From NCBI GenBank assembly GCA_905201505.1, contig CAJKOJ010000017.1:1-33036 (forward strand): a stretch of DNA of 33,036 bases. Reading direction: 5' to 3'. Shown here one piece after another: positions 7,911 through 15,109 of the stretch. Every line of letters begins with the position of its first letter. Position 1 is the first letter of the stretch. The notes under the pieces are model-generated. The model ran no database searches. It saw only the letters and a list, made by a program, of their open reading frames with translations, and was not told the DNA's origin. The position numbers were made by a program, and so were the translations under genes. The stretch comes from an uncultured Eubacteriales bacterium. Lineage in GTDB: Bacteria > Bacillota > Clostridia > Lachnospirales > CAG-274.

Positions 7911-8540
7911 TTAATATTCTAATTCTTCTATATGACCTGATTTGATTGCCTGAATGTTATCTTTAATTTTTTCTTCCGTCCAGTCCCACCATTTTAATCT
8001 GAGCAGCTTAACGATTGTCTCATCGTCAAACCGTTTTCTTATAAACTTTGCAGGAACACCGCCGACAACAGTATAAGGTGGAACATCTTTTGTGACAACG
8101 GCACGAGCACCTATAATTGCACCGTCACCAACCTTAACTCCTGATAAAATAACAGCGTCATATCCAATCCACACATCATTTCCGATAACAATATCTCCTT
8201 TGTTATCCCAGCTTTGAGTAACATTCTTTTTATCAAGTTCCCATTCTTCAAAAAACAGAGGAAACGGATATGTTGACAGAGAATTTATCCTATGATTTGC
8301 ACTATTGAAAATAAATTTTGCTTTGCAGGCTATTGAACAAAACTTTCCTATGACGAGTTTATCATGATTTATGGGATATTGATACAATACATTATTCTGC
8401 TCAAATTTTATGGGGTCGTTTTCAAAATCATTATACATTGTATAATTACCGACTTCTATATTGGAACGTGTAATCACATTTTTGAGATAAACAGTTTGTA
8501 TATCACCTGTCCTTGGATAGACAATTTTTGAATCAGCCAT
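7911..8540 (-). CDS. CatB/Vat-like xenobiotic O-acetyltransferase (left-handed beta-helix)
   Basis: The 209-residue protein has the hexapeptide-repeat fold of xenobiotic acetyltransferases that move acetyl from acetyl-CoA to a hydroxyl. KLVIGKFCSIACKAKFIFNSANHRINSLSTYPF includes the catalytic-type His83, and GDIVIGNDVWIGYDAVILSGVKVGDGAIIGARAVVTKDV is the beta-helix. The ending KRFDDETIVKLLRLKWWDW closely resembles streptogramin A acetyltransferases (Vat) and CatB chloramphenicol acetyltransferases. Whether this copy gives resistance is unknown, since many relatives act on other substrates. RBS AGGAGG precedes the ATG. It forms an operon with the broken hydrolase. Confidence 0.87.
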   Translation of the reverse strand: MADSKIVYPRTGDIQTVYLKNVITRSNIEVGNYTMYNDFENDPIKFEQNNVLYQYPINHDKLVIGKFCSIACKAKFIFNSANHRINSLSTYPFPLFFEEWELDKKNVTQSWDNKGDIVIGNDVWIGYDAVILSGVKVGDGAIIGARAVVTKDVPPYTVVGGVPAKFIRKRFDDETIVKLLRLKWWDWTEEKIKDNIQAIKSGHIEELEY

Positions 8541-8642
8541 TTTATAATCCTCCTGCCTGCTAATAGTTATACCATAATTTTACCCACAGCCAAAAGTATT
8601 TTCAATACACCAAACAATGCAGATGCAAACAGTATAAAAAAG

Positions 8643-8665
8643 GAGCTGCCTTTTTAAGACAGCTC
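8643..8665 (-). terminator. Terminator downstream of the CD3324-family gene
   Basis: GAGCTG (8643-8648) and CAGCTC (8660-8665) pair around an 11-base loop. On the minus strand the stem is followed by CTTTTTTA. It separates the CD3324-family gene from the acetyltransferase operon. Confidence 0.75.
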
Positions 8666-8670
8666 TTTAA

Positions 8671-8934
8671 TCATTTCTGATATATTATTTTTCTTATAGT
8701 ATATACTGAAAGACAATATTTCTCCGCAAGTTTTTCAATGGGAACACCTTTTTTGTATTCCACAGTAATAATTTCATTGCGTTTTTTAAGTTCTTTTCTA
8801 TAGCCGGACAATTCACCCCAAGATTTATGCTGTTCGTCTTTTGCAGGAATATAGATATACCCTGCCTGAACATATTTTTGCAGTTCCTCAACTAACATAC
8901 CCGGGAGAATTGCATTTGCATTAACATATTTCAT
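8671..8934 (-). CDS. CD3324-family / Mor-like HTH protein
   Basis: An 87-residue protein. The start MKYVNANAILPGMLVEELQKYVQAGYIYIP and the SWGELSGYRKELKKRN block are those of the small CD3324 family, related to the Mor transcription activator fold and common in Clostridia. The C-terminal half (GVPIEKLAEKYCLSVYTIRKI) is a helix-turn-helix. The role is presumably DNA binding; no target is known. AAGGAGG lies 9 bases before the ATG. The roughly 100 bases before it form a strikingly structured leader (see 8968-9041). Confidence 0.82.
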   Translation of the reverse strand: MKYVNANAILPGMLVEELQKYVQAGYIYIPAKDEQHKSWGELSGYRKELKKRNEIITVEYKKGVPIEKLAEKYCLSVYTIRKIIYQK

Positions 8935-8967
8935 TCAGGCTTCCTCCTTGATTGATAAAGTCAAGCA

Positions 8968-9041
8968 GCAAAGCCGGCATATTTATTCAGCGACTTAAAG
9001 TTACTCCATGCAAGTGTCGCTTATACCGGCTTTGCATGGAG
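8968..9041 (-). promoter_or_regulatory. Structured leader with three interlocking inverted repeats
   Basis: Read on the minus strand the order is A (CTCCATGCA, 9033-9041), B (GCAAAGCCGG, 9026-9035), C (AGCGAC, 9016-9021), A' (TGCATGGAG, 9004-9012), C' (GTCGCT, 8989-8994), B' (CCGGCTTTGC, 8968-8977). All three pairs are perfect. B and C nest as a long hairpin; A-A' crosses C-C' and shares three bases with B, so the RNA could form a pseudoknot or switch between folds. It lies in the 5' leader of the CD3324-family gene, downstream of the NSS gene. It matches no riboswitch class that I recognise. Confidence 0.55.
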
Positions 9042-9116
9042 CCAATCTTTGTTTTTCCTTTTCTTATTTATACACATAATAATCACCACCAAAGTGTCCC
9101 TTCTCCAATTTCTCAA

Positions 9117-10490
9117 TTAACTAAAAAATTTTTGTTTATATCCCATTACAAAAATAAATATTACAATTAAAGGCAATATGTAGGAAACATAAAATCTTGT
9201 AATTTTAGGGAATTTAAGACCTTTTCCCGTATCTGCCTCGTCAATAAACTTATCCCAGCCCCAGCCATATCTTCCGGTACAGAAAATAAGGTACAAAAGG
9301 CTTCCTATCGGCAGTATATTGTTAGATACAATAAAATCCTCTAAATCCTGTATATTGCTTCCGCCTCCCAGAGGTGTAAAACCGCTTAATAAATTAAAGC
9401 CTAAAACACAAGGCATTGATAATATAAGTATCAGAACTAAGTTGACTGCAACAGATTTTCTTCTTGACCAGCCCCAAAGGTCAATACCAAAGCTTATTAT
9501 ATTCTCAAACACGGCTACAATTGTTGAAAGAGCCGCAAAGGACATAAACATAAAAAACAGCATTCCCCATATACGGCCACCTGCCATTTGGTTGAATATA
9601 TTAGGCAATGTTACAAACACAAGTCCCGGACCCTCACCCGGGTTTACATCAAATGCAAAACAAGCAGGGAATATAACAAGACCTGCCATAACAGCAACTA
9701 ATGTATCCAAAAGACATATTCTCACAGATTCGCCTGTCAAAGTAAACTTTTTGTCAATATAGCTTCCGAATATAGCCATTGCACCAATACCCAAACTTAA
9801 TGTAAAAAAGGCCTGACCCATTGCCGCAAATATTACATTACTTATACCATACTCTGTCATCTTCCCAAAATCAGGTACAAGATAAAATTTAAGACCTTCA
9901 GCAGCTCCTTCTAATGTTACACTTCTTATGCACAAAGCTGTAAGTATAAAAAACAGACAAACCATCATTATCTTTGTTATTTTCTCTACACCGTTTCTAA
10001 GCCCCCTGCTGCATATAGCAAAGCTCAGCACAACAGTCACTGCCATCCAGAAAGTCATATATCCCGGTCTTAAAAGCATATCCTGAAAAATACTTCCTAC
10101 TTGTTCAGGAGAAGCATTTACAAATTCTCCCCTTATCATTTTTACTACATAAGCAAGCATCCAGCCGCCTACAGTAGTATAAAACATCATGAGTAAATAA
10201 TTGCCTGCCATCGCTACATAACCTGTATATTTCCATTTGCTGCCCTTATGTGTAAGTACTTCAAAGCTCGCAGCCGCTGATTTTTTACTTGCACGTCCTA
10301 CTGAAAACTCCATAACCATTATAGGAAGCCCCAGCATAATTAAAAAAACCAGGTAAATTAAAACGAAAGCAGCTCCTCCGTATTTACCTGTAATATAGGG
10401 AAATCTCCAGACATTTCCCAAACCGACCGCACAGCCTGCCGAAATTAAAATAAAACCTAATCTTGATGAAAAACTTTCTCTCTTTCCCAT
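9117..10490 (-). CDS. Sodium-dependent transporter, NSS/SNF family
   Basis: A 457-residue membrane protein of the neurotransmitter:sodium symporter family, which in bacteria imports amino acids or related small molecules with Na+. The family signature is clear in helix 1 (GCAVGLGNVWRFPY, residues 19-32), followed by YGGAAFVLIYLVFLIMLGLPIMVMEFSVGR. The ending GYKQKFFS follows a last hydrophobic helix. Helix count looks like 11-12. It has its own TTGAAA/TATAAT promoter (10518-10546) and appears monocistronic or reads into the structured leader downstream. The substrate is not predictable. Confidence 0.93.
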   Translation of the reverse strand: MGKRESFSSRLGFILISAGCAVGLGNVWRFPYITGKYGGAAFVLIYLVFLIMLGLPIMVMEFSVGRASKKSAAASFEVLTHKGSKWKYTGYVAMAGNYLLMMFYTTVGGWMLAYVVKMIRGEFVNASPEQVGSIFQDMLLRPGYMTFWMAVTVVLSFAICSRGLRNGVEKITKIMMVCLFFILTALCIRSVTLEGAAEGLKFYLVPDFGKMTEYGISNVIFAAMGQAFFTLSLGIGAMAIFGSYIDKKFTLTGESVRICLLDTLVAVMAGLVIFPACFAFDVNPGEGPGLVFVTLPNIFNQMAGGRIWGMLFFMFMSFAALSTIVAVFENIISFGIDLWGWSRRKSVAVNLVLILILSMPCVLGFNLLSGFTPLGGGSNIQDLEDFIVSNNILPIGSLLYLIFCTGRYGWGWDKFIDEADTGKGLKFPKITRFYVSYILPLIVIFIFVMGYKQKFFS

Positions 10491-10517
10491 TTTTCTTCTC
10501 CATTTGTTTTTTTATTC

Positions 10518-10546
10518 ATTATATCATATAAAAATTAAAATTTCAA
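10518..10546 (-). promoter_or_regulatory. Promoter of the NSS transporter
   Basis: TTGAAA (plus 10541-10546) and a perfect TATAAT (plus 10518-10523) are 17 bp apart on the minus strand, 28 bp upstream of the start codon. Confidence 0.8.
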
Positions 10547-10597
10547 CATATCATATTTACAACATAAATATTATCCTGTATTCAAACTTGTAAACAA

Positions 10598-10631
10598 AAA
10601 AGTACATTAGCCTGTAAACTAATGTACTTTT
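10598..10631 (-). terminator. Terminator of the pyrK-pyrD-lipoprotein unit
   Basis: AAAAGTACATTAG (10598-10610) and its exact inverted copy (10619-10631) surround an 8-base loop. On the minus strand the stem is followed by a T run, just after the lipoprotein stop at 10643. Confidence 0.8.
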
Positions 10632-10642
10632 AGTTATTTTGT

Positions 10643-11380
10643 TTATTCAAATTTTGAAGAAAGTTCTGAGCCCATTTTAACAGCAATATCATGTATTCTG
10701 TTTTTACATTCGCCTATTCTTTTATTCAGGTCATCACTTTCTCCTTTCAATTCCATTTCTTCTTTTAAAGCAGCAAGATTTGTTCCGTCTTTTATAAGCG
10801 TCATATAATCTTCTTGACTTATTTCACCCTTATCCACATTTTGAGATGCCTCATTCTGCAGCAATGTATAATCATCAATAAGCTGTGTCATATCATTGCT
10901 CAGCGGCTTAGGTTCTTCAGTTTTTTCAGAAACACTTACATTCTCACTTTTACTTTCAACAGTCACATTTTCACCATTTACACTTACAAGTGAATCTACA
11001 ACATCATTTGGTGCAGCACACTGTGACGCCATTACAGTAATATTATTTTTTATTAAATCAAGCTCTGACTTTATTTCCTCAGTATCCTCAGGGTTGTTTA
11101 TAATTTGGTCAAGTCTTTCACATATTGACTTATACTCATCCATTCTCGCCTGATCAACATATCCCTTGTTAAGCCCGTCCTCCATATATTCACTTAACTT
11201 ATCTGCAGAAGCCTTAATCTCAGATGCGTATGATTTAATATCTGTAATATTTTTATTTTTCTCATTACTCACTGTTTCAGTTGTATTTTCACTCCCCTCA
11301 GCACTGTTGTTTTTTTCACAGCCTGTCATAAGAGCCATAACAATTACTCCGGCAAGTATTATACTCAATAATTTCTTCAT
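10643..11380 (-). CDS. Putative lipoprotein, function unknown
   Basis: The ATG at 11380 has GGAGGG a few bases upstream; an in-frame start 36 bases earlier would hide the signal. From here the protein has 245 residues and starts with a lipoprotein signal ending LMTGC, so Cys21 would be lipidated. A Ser/Asn/Glu-rich linker follows, then two stretches rich in Lys, Glu and Asp with helical heptad-like spacing (about 45-115 and 165-240), suggesting coiled coils. I recognise no enzyme motif. The start is 10 bp after the pyrD stop, so it probably shares the pyr transcript, though the sequence shows no link to pyrimidine synthesis. Confidence 0.72.
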   Translation of the reverse strand: MKKLLSIILAGVIVMALMTGCEKNNSAEGSENTTETVSNEKNKNITDIKSYASEIKASADKLSEYMEDGLNKGYVDQARMDEYKSICERLDQIINNPEDTEEIKSELDLIKNNITVMASQCAAPNDVVDSLVSVNGENVTVESKSENVSVSEKTEEPKPLSNDMTQLIDDYTLLQNEASQNVDKGEISQEDYMTLIKDGTNLAALKEEMELKGESDDLNKRIGECKNRIHDIAVKMGSELSSKFE

Positions 11381-11390
11381 ACTAACCCTC

Positions 11391-12293
11391 CTAGTCAATA
11401 ATACCCCTGATTTCACTTAAATCATTGATATTATACTTTCTCATATATTCTTCAATTCCCTCCACTGTTTCAACAGTTGCACCGGGATTTACAAAATTAG
11501 CTGTACCAATAGATATACCTGTTGCACCAGCCATTATAAATTCAATTGCGTCTTCCCAATTTGAAATGCCGCCCATACCAATTACAGGCACATCAACAGC
11601 CTTACACACCTGATACACCATTCTTACAGCAACAGGTTTAACAGCAGGACCGCTCATACCGCCAACTTTCCTGTACAGAACCGGCTGCCTTTTGTAAATA
11701 TCTATCTTCATACCTGTAAGAGTATTTATAAGACTTAATGCGTCGGCACCGCCGCTTACAGCTGCCCTTGCAATTTCAGTTATATCTGTCACATTTGGAC
11801 TGAGTTTTACAATAAGTGGTTTATCAGCAGCCTTTTTGACCTCTTTTACAACCCTTTCAACCATTACAGGGTCTGTACCAAAGGCCATACCTCCTTCGCT
11901 TACATTAGGACAGGATATATTAAGCTCTAATAAATCTACATCTCTGCCCTGAAGCTTTTTAACTACATTAGTGTATTCCTCAATAGAATGTCCGCATACA
12001 TTTACTATAATCTTTGTATCAAACTGTCTTAAAAAAGGAATATCATTTTCAATAAAATAGTCAACACCCGGGTTTTGCAGTCCCACAGAATTAAGCATAC
12101 CGCCGTAAACCTCAGCAATTCTCGGTGCAGGATTTCCATTCCACGGCTTGTCTGCAACTCCTTTGACAACAACAGCACCAAGTCTGTTCAAATCAACAAA
12201 TTCAGAATATTCCCTGCCGCTGCCGAAAGTGCCTGATGCCGTCATAACAGGGTTTTTAAGTTCAACACCGCAAATATTAACCTTTGTATTCAT
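11391..12293 (-). CDS. pyrD: Dihydroorotate dehydrogenase, class 1B catalytic subunit
   Basis: The FMN enzyme that oxidises dihydroorotate to orotate in pyrimidine synthesis. It has 300 residues from the ATG at 12293. Family marks are NPVMTASGTFGSG, GGMLNSVGLQNPGV, ELNISCPNVSEGG with the catalytic-base cysteine (residue 128), KLSPNVTDI and GMGGISNWEDA. The cysteine base is the class 1 hallmark, and the adjacent PyrK makes it class 1B (NAD-dependent heterotetramer). A GTG nine bases upstream sits too close to the AGGAGG site, whereas the ATG is 10 bases from it. The ATG overlaps the pyrK stop as TAATG. Confidence 0.95.
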   Translation of the reverse strand: MNTKVNICGVELKNPVMTASGTFGSGREYSEFVDLNRLGAVVVKGVADKPWNGNPAPRIAEVYGGMLNSVGLQNPGVDYFIENDIPFLRQFDTKIIVNVCGHSIEEYTNVVKKLQGRDVDLLELNISCPNVSEGGMAFGTDPVMVERVVKEVKKAADKPLIVKLSPNVTDITEIARAAVSGGADALSLINTLTGMKIDIYKRQPVLYRKVGGMSGPAVKPVAVRMVYQVCKAVDVPVIGMGGISNWEDAIEFIMAGATGISIGTANFVNPGATVETVEGIEEYMRKYNINDLSEIRGIID

Positions 12294-13048
12294 TACCAGC
12301 ACACCTCCTTACTGTCAAAGACAGGACCGTCCTTACACACCTTTTTATAAGTCCAGCCGTCATTTTCCTTAATCTGCACAACACATCCCACGCAAGCACC
12401 TATACCGCAGGCCATTCTCTCCTCCATAGACACCTGACACGCAATATTGTTTTCTTCTGCATATACAGAAAGAAACTTCAGCATAATTTTAGGACCGCAG
12501 GAATAAATCATATCACCTTTAATATTCTCAGCTTTTAATAAATCCACAACATTTCCCTTAAAGCCTACAGAGCCATCGTCTGTTGCTACATACACCTTTG
12601 CCCCAAGCTTTTCAAATTCTTCTGTAAGGAAAGAACCGCTTCTGAACCCAAGCACAACAACTTTTTCCCCCTTAAGCTGCCTACAGGTTTCAAGAAGAGG
12701 AGGCACACCTATACCTCCGCCCACAAGCACAGACTTACCGCTGCCTAAAGTATAACCATTGCCGCAGGGACCTAAAACTCTTATTTCATCTCCTGCCTTT
12801 AATTCAGAAAATAACTTAGTGCCCTTTCCCACAATCTGAAATACAAGCCTTAAAGAACCTTCTTCCTTTTCAATTTGGCATATACTTATTGGCCTTGACA
12901 AAAGATTAACACCATTATCAGGATAAACTTCAACAAACTGTCCTGCTTTAGCTTCTTTTACAATTTCAGGACATTTTAATTTTAGATCACATATATTATC
13001 ACTTATAAAATCTATTGACAATACTTTAGCCATTTCTACTGCTTTCAT
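12293..13048 (-). CDS. pyrK: Dihydroorotate dehydrogenase electron-transfer subunit
   Basis: A 251-residue iron-sulfur flavoprotein that passes electrons from PyrD to NAD+. The N-terminal FAD domain has LLSRPISI (Arg52) and GKGTKLFSELKAGDEI. The NAD region has LVGGGIGVPPLLE. The [2Fe-2S] cluster ligands are Cys214, Cys219, Cys222 (MACGIGACVGCVV) and Cys238. AGGAGG lies 7 bases before the ATG. It overlaps pyrD by one base. No PyrR-type attenuator was seen upstream, and the other pyr genes are not in this window. Confidence 0.95.
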   Translation of the reverse strand: MKAVEMAKVLSIDFISDNICDLKLKCPEIVKEAKAGQFVEVYPDNGVNLLSRPISICQIEKEEGSLRLVFQIVGKGTKLFSELKAGDEIRVLGPCGNGYTLGSGKSVLVGGGIGVPPLLETCRQLKGEKVVVLGFRSGSFLTEEFEKLGAKVYVATDDGSVGFKGNVVDLLKAENIKGDMIYSCGPKIMLKFLSVYAEENNIACQVSMEERMACGIGACVGCVVQIKENDGWTYKKVCKDGPVFDSKEVCW

Positions 13049-13078
13049 ATTATTTCCTCCTAGGTATTGTATGTATTT

Positions 13079-13107
13079 ATTTTATAGCATTTCAAATTAT
13101 TTTACAA
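13079..13107 (-). promoter_or_regulatory. Putative pyrK promoter
   Basis: On the minus strand TTGTAA (plus 13102-13107) and TAAAAT (plus 13079-13084) are 17 bp apart, about 30 bp before the pyrK start. The region 13108-13413 holds only weak signals otherwise, including a startless membrane-like reading frame (13124-13235). Confidence 0.5.
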
Positions 13108-13413
13108 GTATTTATTGAAATTATTAAACAATACTTAATATAAAAATAATCATAAGACAAGTAAATAAACCGCCTGCAATAAAATACGCATATTGTATGT
13201 ACCATATTTTTTTAAAGTCTCGTCTTTTTATTCTTATACTAACACATTATTTTATTGTTTCAAATATTATTCGACAAATTAATCCATAAATTGATAAAAC
13301 TTATTTAACGCCAATAACAATCATACACCAGATAAGGTATATTAACAGCAAATAATAGTTTCTCTTGATAGAATACTGGTATATTTTATCAAATTATAAA
13401 GGAGAATGAAATT

Positions 13414-13671
13414 ATGTACGATATACTAAAAGAAGAGTTCAGTTACATTATATTCACAAAGAGAATCAACTTAAATTACAGTCAGGAAACTATGGCAGAA
13501 AAATGCTGCCTATCTGTCAGACACTACATAGATTTAGAACACGGTTTATATTTACCCTCATTTCAAACTCTTGTAAATATAACAATGAATTTAGGTTTTG
13601 ATTTTAATAAATTTATTGAATTGATAATAAGTATGGGTTATGAACCTTTAGATAAAGACAACTCTATATAA
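13414..13671 (+). CDS. Small XRE-type helix-turn-helix protein
   Basis: An 85-residue protein with one HTH domain: KRINLNYSQETMAEKCCLSVRHYIDLEHGLYLPSFQTLVNITMNLGF (about 17-63) has the spacing of Cro/C1 domains, with Gln21 and Glu38-type positions kept. The rest is a short hydrophobic tail (FNKFIELIISMGYEPL). The AAGGAGAATG site upstream of the ATG is good. It stands alone, divergent from pyrK and convergent with the decayed toxin-like frame. It could be a phage or transposon remnant regulator; the target is unknown. Confidence 0.72.
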   Translation: MYDILKEEFSYIIFTKRINLNYSQETMAEKCCLSVRHYIDLEHGLYLPSFQTLVNITMNLGFDFNKFIELIISMGYEPLDKDNSI

Positions 13672-13674
13672 CAA

Positions 13675-13761
13675 TTAAACCAAACTTATTTTGAAAATAT
13701 CAGATAATAACATAATTGTGACAATAAGCATAACCTTTACTGCTTCATAGCTTAGTCTTTT
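13675..13761 (-). pseudogene. Decayed holin-like (TxpA/BsrG-type) toxin frame, tentative
   Basis: The minus strand encodes KRLSYEAVKVML followed by a hydrophobic stretch IVTIMLLSDIFKISLV and a stop, 28 residues in all. The SYEAVKVM start and single membrane helix resemble the small holin-like peptides of type I toxin-antitoxin loci in Firmicutes, from memory of that family. There is no ATG, GTG or TTG before the motif: an in-frame TAA lies directly upstream, and the only Mets are inside. So it is a relic, or not a gene. A structured 60-base dyad lies upstream at 13847-13906. Confidence 0.4.
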
Positions 13762-13846
13762 TTAAAACAGCATATCAATCCTGTAGTTTTTGTGCATAAA
13801 AACACCACCAGCTCCAAAGACTGCTCAAAAAAAAATTTTATAAACT

Positions 13847-13906
13847 GCCCCATTCTACTCCGCCTCTCAGGTTACCTCAACCATACTATCAGCGTGTAGA
13901 CGGGGC
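13847..13906. ncRNA. 60-bp dyad, candidate structured RNA or terminator
   Basis: GCCCC (13847-13851) plus TCTAC (13854-13858) pair with GTAGA (13896-13900) plus GGGGC (13902-13906). An inner hairpin GGTT (13870-13873)/AACC (13879-13882) and a CGC/GCG step give a branched fold. On the minus strand a run of nine T residues lies about 12 bases after it. It stands between the metallohydrolase gene and the toxin-like relic. It may be the terminator of the DUF1330-MBL operon, a small RNA, or a mobile-element remnant. Confidence 0.4.
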
Positions 13907-13938
13907 GAATTTTCCAAATCAAATATCCATTATTGTAA

Positions 13939-14751
13939 TTAATTACAATTCAAATGGCTTTCTATTGTTGTCTCAATCAATTTATTGTCTAATGGCAAAT
14001 TTAATTTATCACATACAACTTCTATAATTTCCGATTTATTAATATTTGTGCAGCTAGCCATAACACTTTTTACTGCACAATCAATGTTTTTTATCATTTC
14101 TGCCGCTTCATTGCACTTTTCAGTCATTTGCTTATATGTATAAATTTTATCCCATGCCGGATAACAATATTTAATATTATTTAAACTGCTCAGTTTTTCT
14201 AAACTTTTCATACTTTTATCCTTATCTATATAAATGGGTATATCTCCTTTTATGGGAATGCTGTCACCGACAAAAATAGCATCATTAATTCTATATGACA
14301 CTTCATCAGCCGAATGTCCCGGTGTACCGATTACATTTACAGAGATTTCATCATCAAGCTTTATTGTATCTCCGTCTCTGACAATGACATCAACCTTTGC
14401 AGATTTTCCAGCAATATTGTAAAAATTAGGTATTGGTCTTTTTCTGTACTGCAAATCTATATTTTCAATCCAAGCCATTTCACCTTCACTTGTATATATT
14501 TTACAATTTGTTTTTTCTTTGAAATATGCCGCTGTACCTATATGGTCAGGATGAGTATGTGTTATTAATATTCCCTTAATTTCTGATATTCTTCTGCCTG
14601 TTTCAAGTATATATTTTTCAATAATTTTTTCACTTCCGTTTACACCGCTGTCTATAAGATAACAATTTTTGCCCTCTATCAAATACACATAGACATATCT
14701 TTTTATATTTTCCGTTACGTTAAAATCAATTTTTATCTGATGTATTTTCAT
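13939..14751 (-). CDS. MBL-fold metallohydrolase
   Basis: A 270-residue metallo-beta-lactamase-fold hydrolase. The metal motif HTHPDH gives His65, His67, Asp69 and His70; His145 lies in IGTPGHSADEVSY and Asp163 in FVGDSIP. The last ligand position, usually His in a PxHG-type motif, reads CYPAWDK here, so that ligand seems missing or replaced. The usual glyoxalase II-like substrates (thioesters, lactones) are possible but unproven. GGAGG 7 bases upstream picks ATG 14751 over an earlier in-frame ATG. It overlaps the DUF1330 gene by 26 bases and shares its TetR operator. Confidence 0.88.
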   Translation of the reverse strand: MKIHQIKIDFNVTENIKRYVYVYLIEGKNCYLIDSGVNGSEKIIEKYILETGRRISEIKGILITHTHPDHIGTAAYFKEKTNCKIYTSEGEMAWIENIDLQYRKRPIPNFYNIAGKSAKVDVIVRDGDTIKLDDEISVNVIGTPGHSADEVSYRINDAIFVGDSIPIKGDIPIYIDKDKSMKSLEKLSSLNNIKYCYPAWDKIYTYKQMTEKCNEAAEMIKNIDCAVKSVMASCTNINKSEIIEVVCDKLNLPLDNKLIETTIESHLNCN

Positions 14752-15043
14752 AATAATCCTCCGCAATTACTGCCCGGCTCTCAACATTATTTTCTCTTTT
14801 GTGCTTAATAGCCGCATATTCCTCAGAATTTAAGCACTTAAACAACTGTTCTTTATTCCTCCATTCAATTATAATAACTCTGTCAGGATTCCACTTGTCT
14901 GACAATGCTGTTACATTCTCACTTCTTATAACATATCTGCCGCCGTATTTTTCAATTATAGGTTTTACCTTTGCAATATAATCATCATAATCTTTTCTGT
15001 TCTTTTTATTTTCAATATTAATCGAAATTATAAAATAAACCAT
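14726..15043 (-). CDS. DUF1330-family protein
   Basis: A 105-residue protein with the DUF1330 pattern: a ferredoxin-like (dimeric alpha-beta barrel) fold with YDDYIAKVKPIIEKYGGRYVIRS, then RVIIIEWRNKEQLFKCLNSEEYAAIKHKRENNVESRAVIAE. The family is related to monooxygenase-like and EthD-like small proteins and its activity is unknown. GGGAGG a few bases upstream fixes ATG 15043; an in-frame ATG ten codons earlier lies in the operator. It is the first gene of the TetR-controlled operon and overlaps the metallohydrolase gene by 26 bases. Confidence 0.85.
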   Translation of the reverse strand: MVYFIISINIENKKNRKDYDDYIAKVKPIIEKYGGRYVIRSENVTALSDKWNPDRVIIIEWRNKEQLFKCLNSEEYAAIKHKRENNVESRAVIAEDYYENTSDKN

Positions 15044-15054
15044 ATATACCTCCC

Positions 15055-15072
15055 TGCAAGTGTTCACTTGCA
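15055..15072 (-). promoter_or_regulatory. TetR operator in front of the DUF1330-MBL operon
   Basis: TGCAAGTGTTCACTTGCA is a perfect palindrome (8-base arms, TT centre). It differs by one base from the site in front of the tetR gene. A possible -10 TATTAA (plus 15073-15078) abuts it, and the SD of the DUF1330 gene follows directly, so binding should block transcription initiation. Confidence 0.85.
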
Positions 15073-15079
15073 TTAATAT

Positions 15080-15109
15080 TAAAAAATTAACAGCATTTAA
15101 TGCCGTTAA
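15080..15109 (-). terminator. Terminator of the tetR gene
   Basis: TTAACAGCATT (15087-15097) and AATGCCGTTAA (15099-15109) pair with one mismatch and include the tetR stop codon. On the minus strand the stem is followed by six T residues. Confidence 0.65.

Noticed and set aside
13049..13413. PyrR attenuator before pyrK
   Set aside because: I found no PyrR-binding loop and no antiterminator/terminator pair in the leader.
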